A stretch of 33,378 bases of DNA from positions 1-33,378 of the forward strand of contig MPNH01000058.1 in NCBI GenBank assembly GCA_002238925.1. Direction: 5' to 3'. The translations under genes were made by a program, and so were the position numbers. The number at the start of each line of letters is the position of its first letter. The stretch's first letter is position 1. The notes under the pieces are model-generated. The model was not told the DNA's origin. It worked only from the letters and a program-made list of their open reading frames with translations, and made no database searches. This document shows, one piece after another, positions 1 through 7,891 of the stretch. The stretch comes from Spirochaetaceae bacterium bin103. GTDB taxonomy: Bacteria; Spirochaetota; Spirochaetia; SZUA-6; Bin103.

Positions 1-141
1 TTCTTCATCGGAGTGCTTCAGTTCAATTCGTTACCTCCTTGCACCGCTCCGACTGCTTCCGGCTGGAGCGACAGTTGCCGGGCGGGATTCCCACCCGCTG
101 AGGGATAGCGCCTTTCCACGGCGCACAGTATCCTTGGGTTA

Positions 142-780
142 ATGGGTGCGGACGGAACCATGATCGCAACGCGGACCGAACCGCGCACTGTCGCGGCCGA
201 GCGACGCCGACCGTTTACGCGCGAGGACTACTACGCCATGGGCAAGGCGGGAATCCTCGGACACCACGAGCGTCTGGAACTGATTGAGGGAGAGATACTG
301 GTCATGTCGCCGATCGGCAGGCGCCACGCAGCATGCGTGGACTGGATCAACGCTGCGTTTTTCGACTCCGGTCGACTCGCCGGCCGCGCACTGGTACGCG
401 TACAGAATCCCCTGGCTGAGTCCGAGCGGTCGGAGCCGCAACCCGATCTCATGCTGCTGGCGGAACGCGCCGATCGCTACGCCTCGGGCCACCCCGCTCC
501 GGAGGAAGTGCTGTTATTGGTGGAAGTAGCCGACGCCACGCTCGACTTCGACCGGCGCACCAAGATTCCGCGCTATGCCGCCGACGGCATCCGTGAAGTG
601 TGGCTGGTCGACCTGATCCACGACCGGATTGACGTGTACACGGATCCTGCACCCGAAGGGTATCGGACGACGCGGCGCGTCGAGAGCACGGAGAGCATCG
701 CACCCGCCGCGCTTCCGGATTTGCGGTTGTCCGTGGATCGGATCATTCCTCCCCGGCCCGCCGGACCGCAAACGGCATAG
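142..780 (+). CDS. Uma2-family (DUF820) putative endonuclease
   Basis: A 212-residue protein with the Uma2/DUF820 pattern of the PD-(D/E)XK nuclease superfamily. In order it shows an ERLELIEGEI segment near residue 45, a QPDLML segment near residue 100, LLLVEVAD near residue 125, and a lysine followed by YAADGIREVWLVD near residues 140-155. The acidic residues of PDL and VEV plus the following lysine are the expected metal and catalytic residues. The length is normal for the family. In-frame ATGs lie at 142 and 160; neither has a strong ribosome-binding site. The family is common in multicopy form in cyanobacteria and many environmental phyla, and its biological role is not established. It stands alone, 114 bases before the corrinoid operon. 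Family assignment is firm; nuclease activity is inferred. Confidence 0.85.
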   Translation: MGADGTMIATRTEPRTVAAERRRPFTREDYYAMGKAGILGHHERLELIEGEILVMSPIGRRHAACVDWINAAFFDSGRLAGRALVRVQNPLAESERSEPQPDLMLLAERADRYASGHPAPEEVLLLVEVADATLDFDRRTKIPRYAADGIREVWLVDLIHDRIDVYTDPAPEGYRTTRRVESTESIAPAALPDLRLSVDRIIPPRPAGPQTA

Positions 781-894
781 GCAAACAGACGCCGATACAG
801 TAAGCTGGGAGTACGCAATTTGCCCGCTCCGGCCGTACCTTGCAGTGGTGCGGACCGGCCATTCGAGCGGCGACGAAGCAAGGAGTGCGACACC

Positions 895-1536
895 GTGATA
901 CGGACCGACCTGGGCCGGCGCATCGAGCTGGTCGCGATGGATGCTCACTTTCACGACATCACGGTCGCATTGCACCGGGCGGTAGACGCGGACGGCAGAC
1001 CCGCATACGACATCAACAGCTACAGCACCCGCCCAGGCGCAGACGAGCGGTTGGCGGTGATCGCGGCGGCAATGCAGGAGGTAGCCGGCTTGCAGGCGGT
1101 GCCGGGCGCGCCGCTGCGGGTACGTTTCGCCTGCGGCGATGCGCACGAGCAGGCCACCCGTCGCGCGTTCATCGAAGCAAGCAAGCTCGATCCGGGCCAG
1201 CCGCTAACGGCGCGTCCCATGGCGATCTACGACAAGAAGACCGATGCGACCATAGAGGTCGTCCCGGAGGGCGGCGGGTTGTACCGGGCCGGCGCCGACG
1301 CCGCGGGAGCCAAGGTCGTCCGGCGGGTGGCCACGGTAGCCGGCGGGCTGGTGAAACTGGCCGGCATGGAGCCGATACCCGCCTCCATCGACCAGGTGCG
1401 CTTCGCCTGCGGCCAGGACCACCACAAGCTGGTGGCGATGCTGCTGAAACTGGCGCTGAACGCGCGCGGCGTGCTGCGCGAACAGGAACTGGCGGCGGCG
1501 CGCGGCGTACTGGCCGCGCCCAGCCAACAGCGCTGA
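895..1536 (+). CDS. Unknown 213-aa protein with two CGxxH motifs, first gene of the corrinoid operon
   Basis: I do not recognise this family. GTG at 895 is chosen because AAGGAG at 880-885 lies nine bases upstream, whereas the longer frame back to 820 has no such signal. The protein is soluble, with no signal peptide or membrane segment. It contains two similar segments, RFACGDAHE (Cys80, His84) and RFACGQDHH (Cys172, His176), about 92 residues apart and each followed by a helical stretch, which suggests an internal duplication. His18 and His20 in MDAHFHD could add metal ligands. It lies 28 bases before the MtaA-like gene, whose ribosome-binding site has the same sequence and spacing, so the two are probably co-expressed. 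A metal- or cofactor-related role in methyl transfer is inference from position and motifs only. Confidence 0.7.
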   Translation: MIRTDLGRRIELVAMDAHFHDITVALHRAVDADGRPAYDINSYSTRPGADERLAVIAAAMQEVAGLQAVPGAPLRVRFACGDAHEQATRRAFIEASKLDPGQPLTARPMAIYDKKTDATIEVVPEGGGLYRAGADAAGAKVVRRVATVAGGLVKLAGMEPIPASIDQVRFACGQDHHKLVAMLLKLALNARGVLREQELAAARGVLAAPSQQR

Positions 1537-1564
1537 GGCGGCGCGGAGCAAGGAGAGGTTGCCC

Positions 1565-2644
1565 ATGACACAGATGAACGGACGCCAGCGCGTGCTGGCC
1601 GCGCTGGCCGGGGAGCCGGTCGACCGCACTCCGATCTGCAATCCCACGTCGGTGGCCACGGTCGAGCTGATGGACTTGGTGGACGCGCCGTTTCCGGACG
1701 CCAACCGCGACGGCGAACTGATGGCGCGGCTGGCCGCCACCGGCTACACCGAACTCGGCTTCGACACCATCATGCCGGTGTTCTCCATCATCCAGGACTC
1801 CTCCGCCCTGGGCTGCAAGATCCAGTGGGAGCAGAAGGACAACTGGCCGACGGTGAAGATGCGCGAGCCGATCTGGCAGGATGCCGATGACATCCACATT
1901 CCGCCCGACTTCCTCACCCACCCGGACACGGCCTGCGTAATGGAGTCGATCCGGATCCTGAAGCGCGACTACGGCGACGAGGTGGCAATTATCGGCAAGA
2001 CCATGGGTCCGTGGTCGCTCGCCTACCACTGCTTCGGCGTGGAGATGTTCCTGCTGCTGTCGCTCGACGACCCCGGCAAGACCAAGCTGATTCTGGACCG
2101 CCTCAAGAAGGCCACCATCGACTTCGGGATAGCGCAGATCGAAGCCGGGGCCGATGCCCTGACGCTGCCCGACCACGCCACCGGCGACCTGGTGAGCGGC
2201 GAGTGGTACAGCCGCTACCTGCGCGATCTGCACAAGGAATTCGCCGAGGAACTGCCGGTGCCGCTGATCATGCACATCTGCGGCAAGACCCTGGACCGGA
2301 TGCCGGCAATCGCCGAGACCGGATTCGCGGCATTCCACTACGACTCCAAGAACGACCCGGCGGATGCAATGGAGATCCTGCGCGACCGCATCGCGCTGGT
2401 CGGCAACATCAACAACCCGGAGACCCTGTTCGCACGCGGCCCGGAAGAAGTGAGCGCCGAGGTGTTCGAGAACCTGGACGCCGGTGTGCCGCTGATCGGG
2501 CCGGAGTGCGCCATACCGCTGCAGACCCCGCTGGACAATCTGCGGGCGATTCCCGCCGCGGTGCGCCAGTGGCACGACCAACACCCCAACCAACACCCCA
2601 ATGGAAACGGCACCGGCGACGCCGGTGGCCGACAGGACGGATAA
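1565..2644 (+). CDS. MtaA/CmuA-like zinc methyltransferase (uroporphyrinogen decarboxylase family)
   Basis: A 359-residue URO-D-fold protein resembling methylcobamide:coenzyme M methyltransferases (MtaA, MtbA) and CmuA, which move a methyl group between a corrinoid protein and a thiol or related acceptor. The zinc signature is visible: His237-x-Cys239 in LIMHICG and Cys315 in GPECAIP, closely matching the spacing known for MtaA. The N-terminus (NGRQRVLAALAGEPVDRTP) is also typical. ATG at 1565 has AAGGAG at 1550-1555; a TTG two codons earlier is less likely. It is followed directly by a corrinoid protein and a RACo-like activator, so methyl transfer to or from that carrier is well supported. 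In a bacterium without evidence for coenzyme M the acceptor is unknown; tetrahydrofolate or a small thiol are possibilities. The last ~20 residues are low-complexity (HPNQHPNGNG). Confidence 0.88.
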   Translation: MTQMNGRQRVLAALAGEPVDRTPICNPTSVATVELMDLVDAPFPDANRDGELMARLAATGYTELGFDTIMPVFSIIQDSSALGCKIQWEQKDNWPTVKMREPIWQDADDIHIPPDFLTHPDTACVMESIRILKRDYGDEVAIIGKTMGPWSLAYHCFGVEMFLLLSLDDPGKTKLILDRLKKATIDFGIAQIEAGADALTLPDHATGDLVSGEWYSRYLRDLHKEFAEELPVPLIMHICGKTLDRMPAIAETGFAAFHYDSKNDPADAMEILRDRIALVGNINNPETLFARGPEEVSAEVFENLDAGVPLIGPECAIPLQTPLDNLRAIPAAVRQWHDQHPNQHPNGNGTGDAGGRQDG

Positions 2645-2651
2645 CCGACAG

Positions 2652-3407
2652 ATGGCAGAGTTGAGCGACGTAAGCAACGAGTTCATCCGCGAGGAGATCG
2701 AGCAGTTCATCGAACGCCCGGACGAGCGGCAGCGCATGATCGACATCTTCGCGGCGGTGCGTCCCGAGCTGCAGGAGATTTCGGCCGGGTTGATCGAAGG
2801 CGACGACGACGTGGTGGACGAGATCACCCGGCGGCTGCTCGACGGTGGCCTCGAGGCCACCGAGATCATGGACGACGGCCTGATCGCCGGCATGGGCATT
2901 GTGGGCATCAAGTTCCGGGAGAACTTCATCTTCGTGCCGGAGGTGCTGTCCTGCGCGCGGGCGATGAAGGCGGGCATGGCGCACATCGAGCCGATTCTGT
3001 CTGCATCCGGCATCAAGTCGATCGCCAAGGTGATCATGGGCACCGTGAAGGGCGACCTGCACGACATCGGCAAGAACCTGTGCAACATGATGCTGCGCGG
3101 CGCCGGCTTCGAGGTAATCGACCTGGGCGTGGACACCTCGCCAGACGAGTTCCTGGACGCGGTCGAGCAGAACGAGGCGGAGCTGATGGGCATGTCCGCC
3201 CTGCTCACCACCACCATGCCCAACATGGGGCGCACCATCGAGGCATTCATCGACGCCGGCATGCGCGACGACGTCCAGATCATGGTGGGCGGCGCGCCGG
3301 TGACTCAGGAATTCGCCGACGACATGGGCGCCGACGGCTACGGCAAGGACGCGGTCGCGTGCGTGGAGCTTGCCAAGCGCCTATTGGCGGAGAACCAGGA
3401 TGACTGA
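2652..3407 (+). CDS. Corrinoid methyl-carrier protein (MtaC/MtbC-like)
   Basis: A 251-residue protein with the two-part architecture of methyltransferase corrinoid proteins: a helical cap domain (about residues 30-120) and a Rossmann B12-binding domain (about 125-245). The cobalt-ligand motif D-x-H-x-x-G is present as GDLHDIG with Asp135, His137 and Gly140; the conserved MSALLTTTM and MVGGAPV strands follow. It would carry the methyl group on cob(III)alamin between a methyltransferase and its partner. ATG at 2652 gives a normal N-terminus; an in-frame ATG at 2601 would overlap the upstream gene by 44 bases and has no ribosome-binding site. The N-terminus is somewhat longer than in archaeal MtaC. 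The stop codon overlaps the start of the next gene, indicating translational coupling. Confidence 0.92.
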   Translation: MAELSDVSNEFIREEIEQFIERPDERQRMIDIFAAVRPELQEISAGLIEGDDDVVDEITRRLLDGGLEATEIMDDGLIAGMGIVGIKFRENFIFVPEVLSCARAMKAGMAHIEPILSASGIKSIAKVIMGTVKGDLHDIGKNLCNMMLRGAGFEVIDLGVDTSPDEFLDAVEQNEAELMGMSALLTTTMPNMGRTIEAFIDAGMRDDVQIMVGGAPVTQEFADDMGADGYGKDAVACVELAKRLLAENQDD

Positions 3408-3867
3408 CGCGATTCGGGGCAGGACTCCGGCACGCGGCGCAGCCACGCGGCGTGGTGCTGATAGCAAGCCGGTGCTGCTGTCCGGCGGCAACCCGCAGAT
3501 TGCGAAGGCCGACGGCGACGCACCCGTGCAGGCCTACATCGCGGCCATGCCCGGCTGGAAGAGCGAAGTCGGGCGCCGGCTCGACGACCTCATCGTGCGC
3601 ATCGTGCCCGACGTGCGCAAGGCGGTACGGTGGAACTCTCCCTTCTACGGCGTCGCGGGCCAGGGGTGGTTCGCGAGCTACCACGTCTTTACCCGCTACG
3701 TAAAGATGACCTTTCTCAATGGTGCGGCGCTGCATCCGGTCCCTCCCGGCTCCGGCAAGGATCCGGACGGGCGCTGGATTGACCTCTACGAGGGCCAACT
3801 CGACGAGCAGCAGATGGCCGAGTGGGTCCGGCAGGCGGCCGACTTGCCCGGTTGGCGTGGGTTCTGA
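3400..3867 (+). CDS. DUF1801-like protein in the corrinoid operon
   Basis: A 155-residue protein whose ATG at 3400 overlaps the end of the corrinoid-protein gene by eight bases, so it is translationally coupled. From about residue 40 it matches the DUF1801 (YdhG-like) pattern: VRKAVRWNSPFYG, then GWFASYHVFTRYVKMTFLNGA, then RWIDLYEGQLDEQQMAEWV, ending at WRGF. The N-terminal 40 residues are Arg/Ala-rich and probably disordered. There is no signal peptide. Proteins of this fold are related to frataxin/CyaY-like small alpha-beta folds, but their function is unknown. Its presence inside a methyltransferase operon could be incidental or could point to an accessory role; nothing in the sequence decides this. 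Confidence 0.75.
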   Translation: MTDAIRGRTPARGAATRRGADSKPVLLSGGNPQIAKADGDAPVQAYIAAMPGWKSEVGRRLDDLIVRIVPDVRKAVRWNSPFYGVAGQGWFASYHVFTRYVKMTFLNGAALHPVPPGSGKDPDGRWIDLYEGQLDEQQMAEWVRQAADLPGWRGF

Positions 3868-3869
3868 CG

Positions 3870-4157
3870 GTGGCAAGTGAGCGCTCGCATGGACCTGGCG
3901 AGGTGGACGCGGCGGCATGGGAACGGCGCCGCGAACGGCTCGGCGCCATTCTGTCGGCGATGGCCGATCACGCCATGGTGCAGGCGTCCTTCCGCTGCCC
4001 CTACAAGAACCGCCACGACGAGTGCACCGCCAAGTTCGGCTGCCGTAACCAGCGCCGCCCGCGTCCCGGCGGCGAACTCCTGATGTGCGGTTCCGACGAC
4101 AAGCTGGACTACCGCAGCGCCTGGGAAACCGACCCCGCCGCCGACGGGGCAAGCTGA
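3870..4157 (+). CDS. Small four-cysteine protein (95 aa), corrinoid operon
   Basis: A short gene starting at GTG 3870, two bases after the preceding stop, and ending 16 bases before the RACo-like gene. The N-terminal third is a charged helix (AAWERRRERLGAILSAM). The rest holds four cysteines, Cys43, Cys52, Cys58 and Cys73, in the context FRCPYKN, DECTAKFGCRNQ and LMCGSDDKLDYRSAWE. This spacing could bind zinc or an iron-sulfur cluster. I cannot assign it to a named family. Its tight packing between the corrinoid carrier and the corrinoid activator suggests a role in cofactor reduction, protein activation or electron delivery, but that is inference. The conservation-like character of the Cys-rich half compared with its plain N-terminus argues that the gene is real. 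Confidence 0.7.
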   Translation: MASERSHGPGEVDAAAWERRRERLGAILSAMADHAMVQASFRCPYKNRHDECTAKFGCRNQRRPRPGGELLMCGSDDKLDYRSAWETDPAADGAS

Positions 4158-4173
4158 ATCCCCGGCCCTCGGC

Positions 4174-5835
4174 ATGGGTACGATCACTCACGACAACGAA
4201 GTCCGCGCACTGCAGCGCGGCAGGACGGTATTCGACTACGCCGACGAGTTGGCCGTACGGGTAGCGACCTCGTGCGGCCGCGCCGGTACCTGCCACGAAT
4301 GCGTGGTACAGATCGAGACCGGCATGGAAGCGCTGTGCGAGCGTACCGAGGCGGAACGGTTCCTGCGCGACCCGTTTCGGCTCGCCTGCCAGGCCGCGGT
4401 GGAGGATGCCGGTACCGACATCGAGTTCGCGCCGTTGCGCCGCCAACCGCGCGTGCTCACGGCCGGCGTCTCCGCCGCGCCCGACACGGATGGCGCGGCG
4501 CCGATCGACCCGGCGGTCACGCGCCGCGGCGACGGCGTGTTCCTGGACGGCGAGCGCATCGACCGCTACCACGGGCGCATGCTCGGGCTGGCGGTGGACG
4601 TGGGCACCACCACGGTTGCGATGGAGCTGATCGACCTGGAGAACGGCGAGACGCTGCGCGTGAGCTCGTTCGGCAACCCGCAGCTGTTCGCCGGCAGCGA
4701 CATCATGAACCGCGTCTCCTACGACGGTGGCGAGTTTCGCGGCGAGCTGCAGGCCGCCATCGTCAGCGGCATCAACAGCGCCATCCTGGACATCGGACGC
4801 GAACTCGGCACCAAGCGGCGGCAGATCTACGAGGTCGCCATCGCCGGCAACTCCACCATGCGCGACCTGGTGTTCGGCGTCGACGTGCAAACGCTCGGTC
4901 AAAAGCCGTACAAGTCGCAGGTCGAGCACCAGTACCGGGACGGACAGCGGGCCACCACCGCGCTGTCCAGCCGGCCGCGCCCGCTCGGCCTGATCATCCA
5001 TCCGCAGGCGCGCGTGTACGGCATGCCGCTGATTGCCAGCCACGTCGGCGCCGACACCGCGGCCGACCTGGTGGCGATGGACATGGCGGGACAGAGCGGC
5101 CTGGCGATGCTGGTCGACGTGGGCACCAACACCGAGGTGGTCGCCAACCTGGACGGACGCATGATCGCCGCCTCCTGCCCCGCCGGACCGGCGTTCGAGG
5201 GCGGCCTGGTCGGTTACGGCATGCCCGCCTACGAGGGCGCCATCGAGCGCCTGCATTGGCGCGACGGCGAATTCCGCTACCACACCATCGGCGACGCCGC
5301 GCCCGAGGGAATCTGCGGCTCCGGCCTGATCGACCTGCTCGCCGAGTTGCGCCGGCACGGCAAGATGACCGCCAAGGGCGTGTTCACCCACGACCGGCGC
5401 GCCAAGGAGATCGCCGTGGTGCCGGAGTACGGCATCACCTTTTCGCGGCTGGACGCCAGCAACCTGGCGCAGGCCAAGGCGGCCAACTACTGCGGCCAGC
5501 TCATCGTGACCCGCGCCCTCGGCGTGGCGCCGCACGAGGTGGACCGCCTGTACCTGGCGGGCGGGTTCGCCAATTACGTGGACGTGCAGAGCGCCATCGA
5601 CATCGGCTTCCTGGCCCCGGTGGCGGAAGATCGCATCGTCAAGATCGGCAACGCCGCGCTGCGCGGCACCCGCGAGGTACTGCTGTCGGTGTCCCGGCGG
5701 CGCGCCCTGGAAGACCTGGTCACCGAAATCGAGCACATCGAACTGGAAACCGCCGCTGACTTCTTCGAGGTATTCGTGGACGGCTGCCGCCTCGAACCGA
5801 TGGGCGCCGCCACCCACCAGCCTCGCCAACCCTGA
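4174..5835 (+). CDS. RACo-like reductive activator of corrinoid protein (2Fe-2S ferredoxin + ASKHA domains)
   Basis: A 553-residue protein. Residues 1-85 are a plant-type 2Fe-2S ferredoxin domain with Cys34, Cys40, Cys43 and Cys72 (SCGRAGTCHEC then LACQ). From about residue 137 to the end it is the DUF4445/ASKHA ATPase region, with nucleotide-binding segments LAVDVGTTTVAMEL and MLVDVGTNTEVV and the AGNSTM motif. This is the layout of bacterial RACo, which uses ATP and low-potential electrons to return inactive cob(II)alamin to cob(I)alamin; archaeal RamA instead has a C-terminal 4Fe-4S region. The length is slightly below typical RACo. It is last in the operon and its natural partner is the corrinoid protein encoded at 2652. 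It ends nine bases from a convergent gene. Confidence 0.9.
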   Translation: MGTITHDNEVRALQRGRTVFDYADELAVRVATSCGRAGTCHECVVQIETGMEALCERTEAERFLRDPFRLACQAAVEDAGTDIEFAPLRRQPRVLTAGVSAAPDTDGAAPIDPAVTRRGDGVFLDGERIDRYHGRMLGLAVDVGTTTVAMELIDLENGETLRVSSFGNPQLFAGSDIMNRVSYDGGEFRGELQAAIVSGINSAILDIGRELGTKRRQIYEVAIAGNSTMRDLVFGVDVQTLGQKPYKSQVEHQYRDGQRATTALSSRPRPLGLIIHPQARVYGMPLIASHVGADTAADLVAMDMAGQSGLAMLVDVGTNTEVVANLDGRMIAASCPAGPAFEGGLVGYGMPAYEGAIERLHWRDGEFRYHTIGDAAPEGICGSGLIDLLAELRRHGKMTAKGVFTHDRRAKEIAVVPEYGITFSRLDASNLAQAKAANYCGQLIVTRALGVAPHEVDRLYLAGGFANYVDVQSAIDIGFLAPVAEDRIVKIGNAALRGTREVLLSVSRRRALEDLVTEIEHIELETAADFFEVFVDGCRLEPMGAATHQPRQP

Positions 5836-5844
5836 CCTGGCTGG

Positions 5845-6912
5845 CTACGGAGCCGCGGCACCCACCGCGGCGGCGGTGTCGAGCAGCGACTGCCATACCT
5901 CGGGTGGCAGGGGGATGCCGTCGCGGGCGCGCTCGGCGCGCGTGCGGCGTTCCGGGTCGCCCGGGGCCAGCACTTCGGCGAATCCCGGGGCCGGGCGCAC
6001 GGCGCGCAGGGCGTCCGCCAGGTCGGCTACCCCGGCCCGGTAGTCGGCCGCGGGACGGAACACGTCGGGGCGCAACAGCAACATGCACACGCCCTGGTGG
6101 CCGTACACCGGTCCGCCGCGGCTTTCCTCGGCGTAGTCGTCGCCGCCCATCACGATGCGGCTCAGCACCTCGATCAGGGTCATCAGCGCGTAACCCTTGT
6201 GGCCGCCGAACGGCAGCAACGAGCCGCCGGCAGCCACCGCCTCGGCATCGGTGGTGGGGCGGCCTTCGGCATCCACGGCGAATCCCTCCGGCAGCGGTTC
6301 GCCGCGCTCGCGGGCAATGCGTACGCGGGCGTTGGCGCCGGCGGTGGTCGCGAAGTCGGCCATGACGCGGCCGTCCGGGGCGGGCGCGGCGTAGGCAAGC
6401 GGATTGGTGTTGAACACCGGATCGCGCCCCCCGAACGGCACCGTGATCGGGCTGCCGACACCGTAGCCACCGCCGCACACCACGGCAATCGCGCCGCGCT
6501 CCGCGGCCAACTCCGGGTAGTGGCCGACCCGTCCCAGGTGATGGCACTGCACCACACCGGCCAGCACCACCGCCTGGTCTTCAAGCCGCTTCAGCCCCTC
6601 GTGTACCGCAAATTCGGCAGCCACCTGCCCGAACGTCCAGCCACCCGCCACCAGCAGGGCGCCCGGCTGCTCGCGCACCACGCGCGGTTCCGCATCCGCC
6701 GCCAGCAGGCCGCGGCGGATGTCGTCCACGTAGCCGGCCACCTGCCAGGCGCCATGCGTGTCCACGCCGCACAGATTGGCACCCGCGATGTGCGCCGCAC
6801 AGACGCGGGCATTCTCCTCACTCGCCCCGGCGGCGGCGAAAATGCGCGCGATGAAGCCGCTCAACTCGGCGAATCTCACTACCCGATCAGACACTGTGCC
6901 TACACCAGACAT
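5845..6912 (-). CDS. Ldh-family NAD(P)-dependent oxidoreductase (malate/sulfolactate/ureidoglycolate dehydrogenase type)
   Basis: A 355-residue member of the type-2 malate/L-lactate dehydrogenase family (not the classical Rossmann LDH). Diagnostic segments are GVDTHGAWQVAGYV near residue 45, QCHHLGRVGHYPELA near 120, GGRDPVFNTNPLAYAAP near 155 and PFGGHKGYALM near 230. These enzymes oxidise 2-hydroxy acids such as malate, sulfolactate, ureidoglycolate or dehydro-gulonate; the substrate here cannot be read from sequence. ATG at 6912 is chosen, but an in-frame GTG at 6894 lies at the same place in the second copy of an 18-base tandem repeat, so either could initiate. Upstream in-frame codons reach 6951 without a clear ribosome-binding site. 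It is divergent from the SDR gene at 7030. Confidence 0.88.
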   Translation of the reverse strand: MSGVGTVSDRVVRFAELSGFIARIFAAAGASEENARVCAAHIAGANLCGVDTHGAWQVAGYVDDIRRGLLAADAEPRVVREQPGALLVAGGWTFGQVAAEFAVHEGLKRLEDQAVVLAGVVQCHHLGRVGHYPELAAERGAIAVVCGGGYGVGSPITVPFGGRDPVFNTNPLAYAAPAPDGRVMADFATTAGANARVRIARERGEPLPEGFAVDAEGRPTTDAEAVAAGGSLLPFGGHKGYALMTLIEVLSRIVMGGDDYAEESRGGPVYGHQGVCMLLLRPDVFRPAADYRAGVADLADALRAVRPAPGFAEVLAPGDPERRTRAERARDGIPLPPEVWQSLLDTAAAVGAAAP

Positions 6913-6923
6913 TGTGCCTACAC
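6888..6923. repeat. 18-bp tandem duplication over the Ldh-family start codon
   Basis: Two adjacent 18-base copies (6888-6905 and 6906-6923) with core CAGACAYTGTGCCTACAC, differing at one base. On the minus strand the difference turns the ATG start in one copy into an in-frame GTG in the other. The repeat therefore doubles the translation start region and adds six codons. Confidence 0.95.
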
Positions 6924-6985
6924 GATTCCCACAGCTTGCCGCGTCCGTCAACCGCCGCCGGCACGGCCCGCGGAACGCCGCGTGA

Positions 6986-7012
6986 ACCGACAGCGCCGGC
7001 CCTTCTGTCGGT
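6986..7012. promoter_or_regulatory. Inverted repeat in the divergent Ldh/SDR intergenic region
   Basis: Perfect 8-base arms ACCGACAG (6986-6993) and CTGTCGGT (7005-7012) separated by 11 bases, 17 bases before the SDR start. It could be an operator for the divergent gene pair or a leader hairpin affecting translation of the SDR gene. No regulator is encoded beside it. Confidence 0.4.
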
Positions 7013-7029
7013 GCCGCGAAGATGGTTCA

Positions 7030-7815
7030 ATGCAGGCCATGAAACTGCACAACAAGGTAGCGCTGGTGACCGGCGCAGGGCGCGGGATCGGCCGCGCCAT
7101 CGCACTCGCATTCGCCCGCGAGGGCGCCGACGTGGCGCTGACGGCACGCACCGCCGCCGAGATCGAACAGGTGGCGGCGGAAGTCACCGCGCTCGGCCGC
7201 TCCGCGGAGGCGCTGCCGGTCGACCTGAGCGACCGCGCGCAGGCAACCGGGCTGCCGGGCCGAGTCGCGCGCCACTTTCCGGCGGTGGACATCCTGGTGA
7301 ACAACGCCGGCATCGGCAGCAGCGCGAATCCGCGCCGCATCGCGGACTACGACGACGGCTTCTGGGATCTGAGCATCGCGGTCAACCTCACCGCGCCCTA
7401 CCTGCTCACCAAGGCACTGGTGCCGGCCATGACCGAGCGCGGCTGGGGCCGGGTAATCAACATGGCCTCGGTAGCCGGCAAGCGCGGCCTGCTCGCCGCC
7501 GGCGCTTACACCGCCACCAAGCATGGCCTGATCGGCCTGACCCGCACCGCGGCCCTGGAGACCGCCGGCACCGGCGTCACGATCAATGCCATCTGCCCCG
7601 GCGCCACCCGCACCGTCATGCTGCTGCGCCGCCTGCAGGTGGATGCCGAGTTGCGCGGCGAGCCGGTCGACAAGATGGAAGCCAACGTCAACCCGCTCGG
7701 CCGCCTGCTCGAACCGGCGGAAATCGCCGAGCTGGCCGTCTACCTGGCCTCCGACGACGCCCGCGGCATGACCGGCCAGGCCCTCAACCTGTCCGGCGGC
7801 TCCACCATGCACTAA
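7030..7815 (+). CDS. SDR-family oxidoreductase (3-oxoacyl reductase-like)
   Basis: A 261-residue classical short-chain dehydrogenase. It has the TGAGRGIG cofactor motif near residue 14, NNAGIG near 92, the catalytic Ser in MASVAGKRG and the YTATK catalytic Tyr/Lys pair near 160, and a C-terminus ending in SGGSTMH. The basic residues after the second strand (TART) suggest possible NADP preference, but this is weak. ATG at 7030 or 7039 are both possible. The open frame extends upstream to 6097 only because it runs antisense to the Ldh-family gene. The zinc alcohol dehydrogenase follows 76 bases later in the same direction, so both may form a small oxidoreductase operon. Substrate unknown: sugar acid, hydroxy acid or acyl thioester are all seen in this family. 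Confidence 0.88.
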   Translation: MQAMKLHNKVALVTGAGRGIGRAIALAFAREGADVALTARTAAEIEQVAAEVTALGRSAEALPVDLSDRAQATGLPGRVARHFPAVDILVNNAGIGSSANPRRIADYDDGFWDLSIAVNLTAPYLLTKALVPAMTERGWGRVINMASVAGKRGLLAAGAYTATKHGLIGLTRTAALETAGTGVTINAICPGATRTVMLLRRLQVDAELRGEPVDKMEANVNPLGRLLEPAEIAELAVYLASDDARGMTGQALNLSGGSTMH

Positions 7816-7891
7816 CCTTGGCGGGCACGCCGGACACCGTCGCGGCTGACGCGGTAAGCCGGATGTGCCAATGTGGCGCCCGGAGGCCACG

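Noticed and set aside
1169..3283. A 704-residue minus-strand open frame
   Set aside because: Shadow of the methyltransferase and corrinoid genes; no domain features.
3280..5829. An 849-residue minus-strand open frame across the RACo-like gene
   Set aside because: It is antisense to a clear ferredoxin-ASKHA gene, has no recognisable motif and is His/Val/Arg-rich in the way expected from reading GC-rich genes backwards.
6097..7029. N-terminal extension of the SDR at 7030
   Set aside because: Antisense to the Ldh-family gene; the standard SDR N-terminus begins at 7030-7041.
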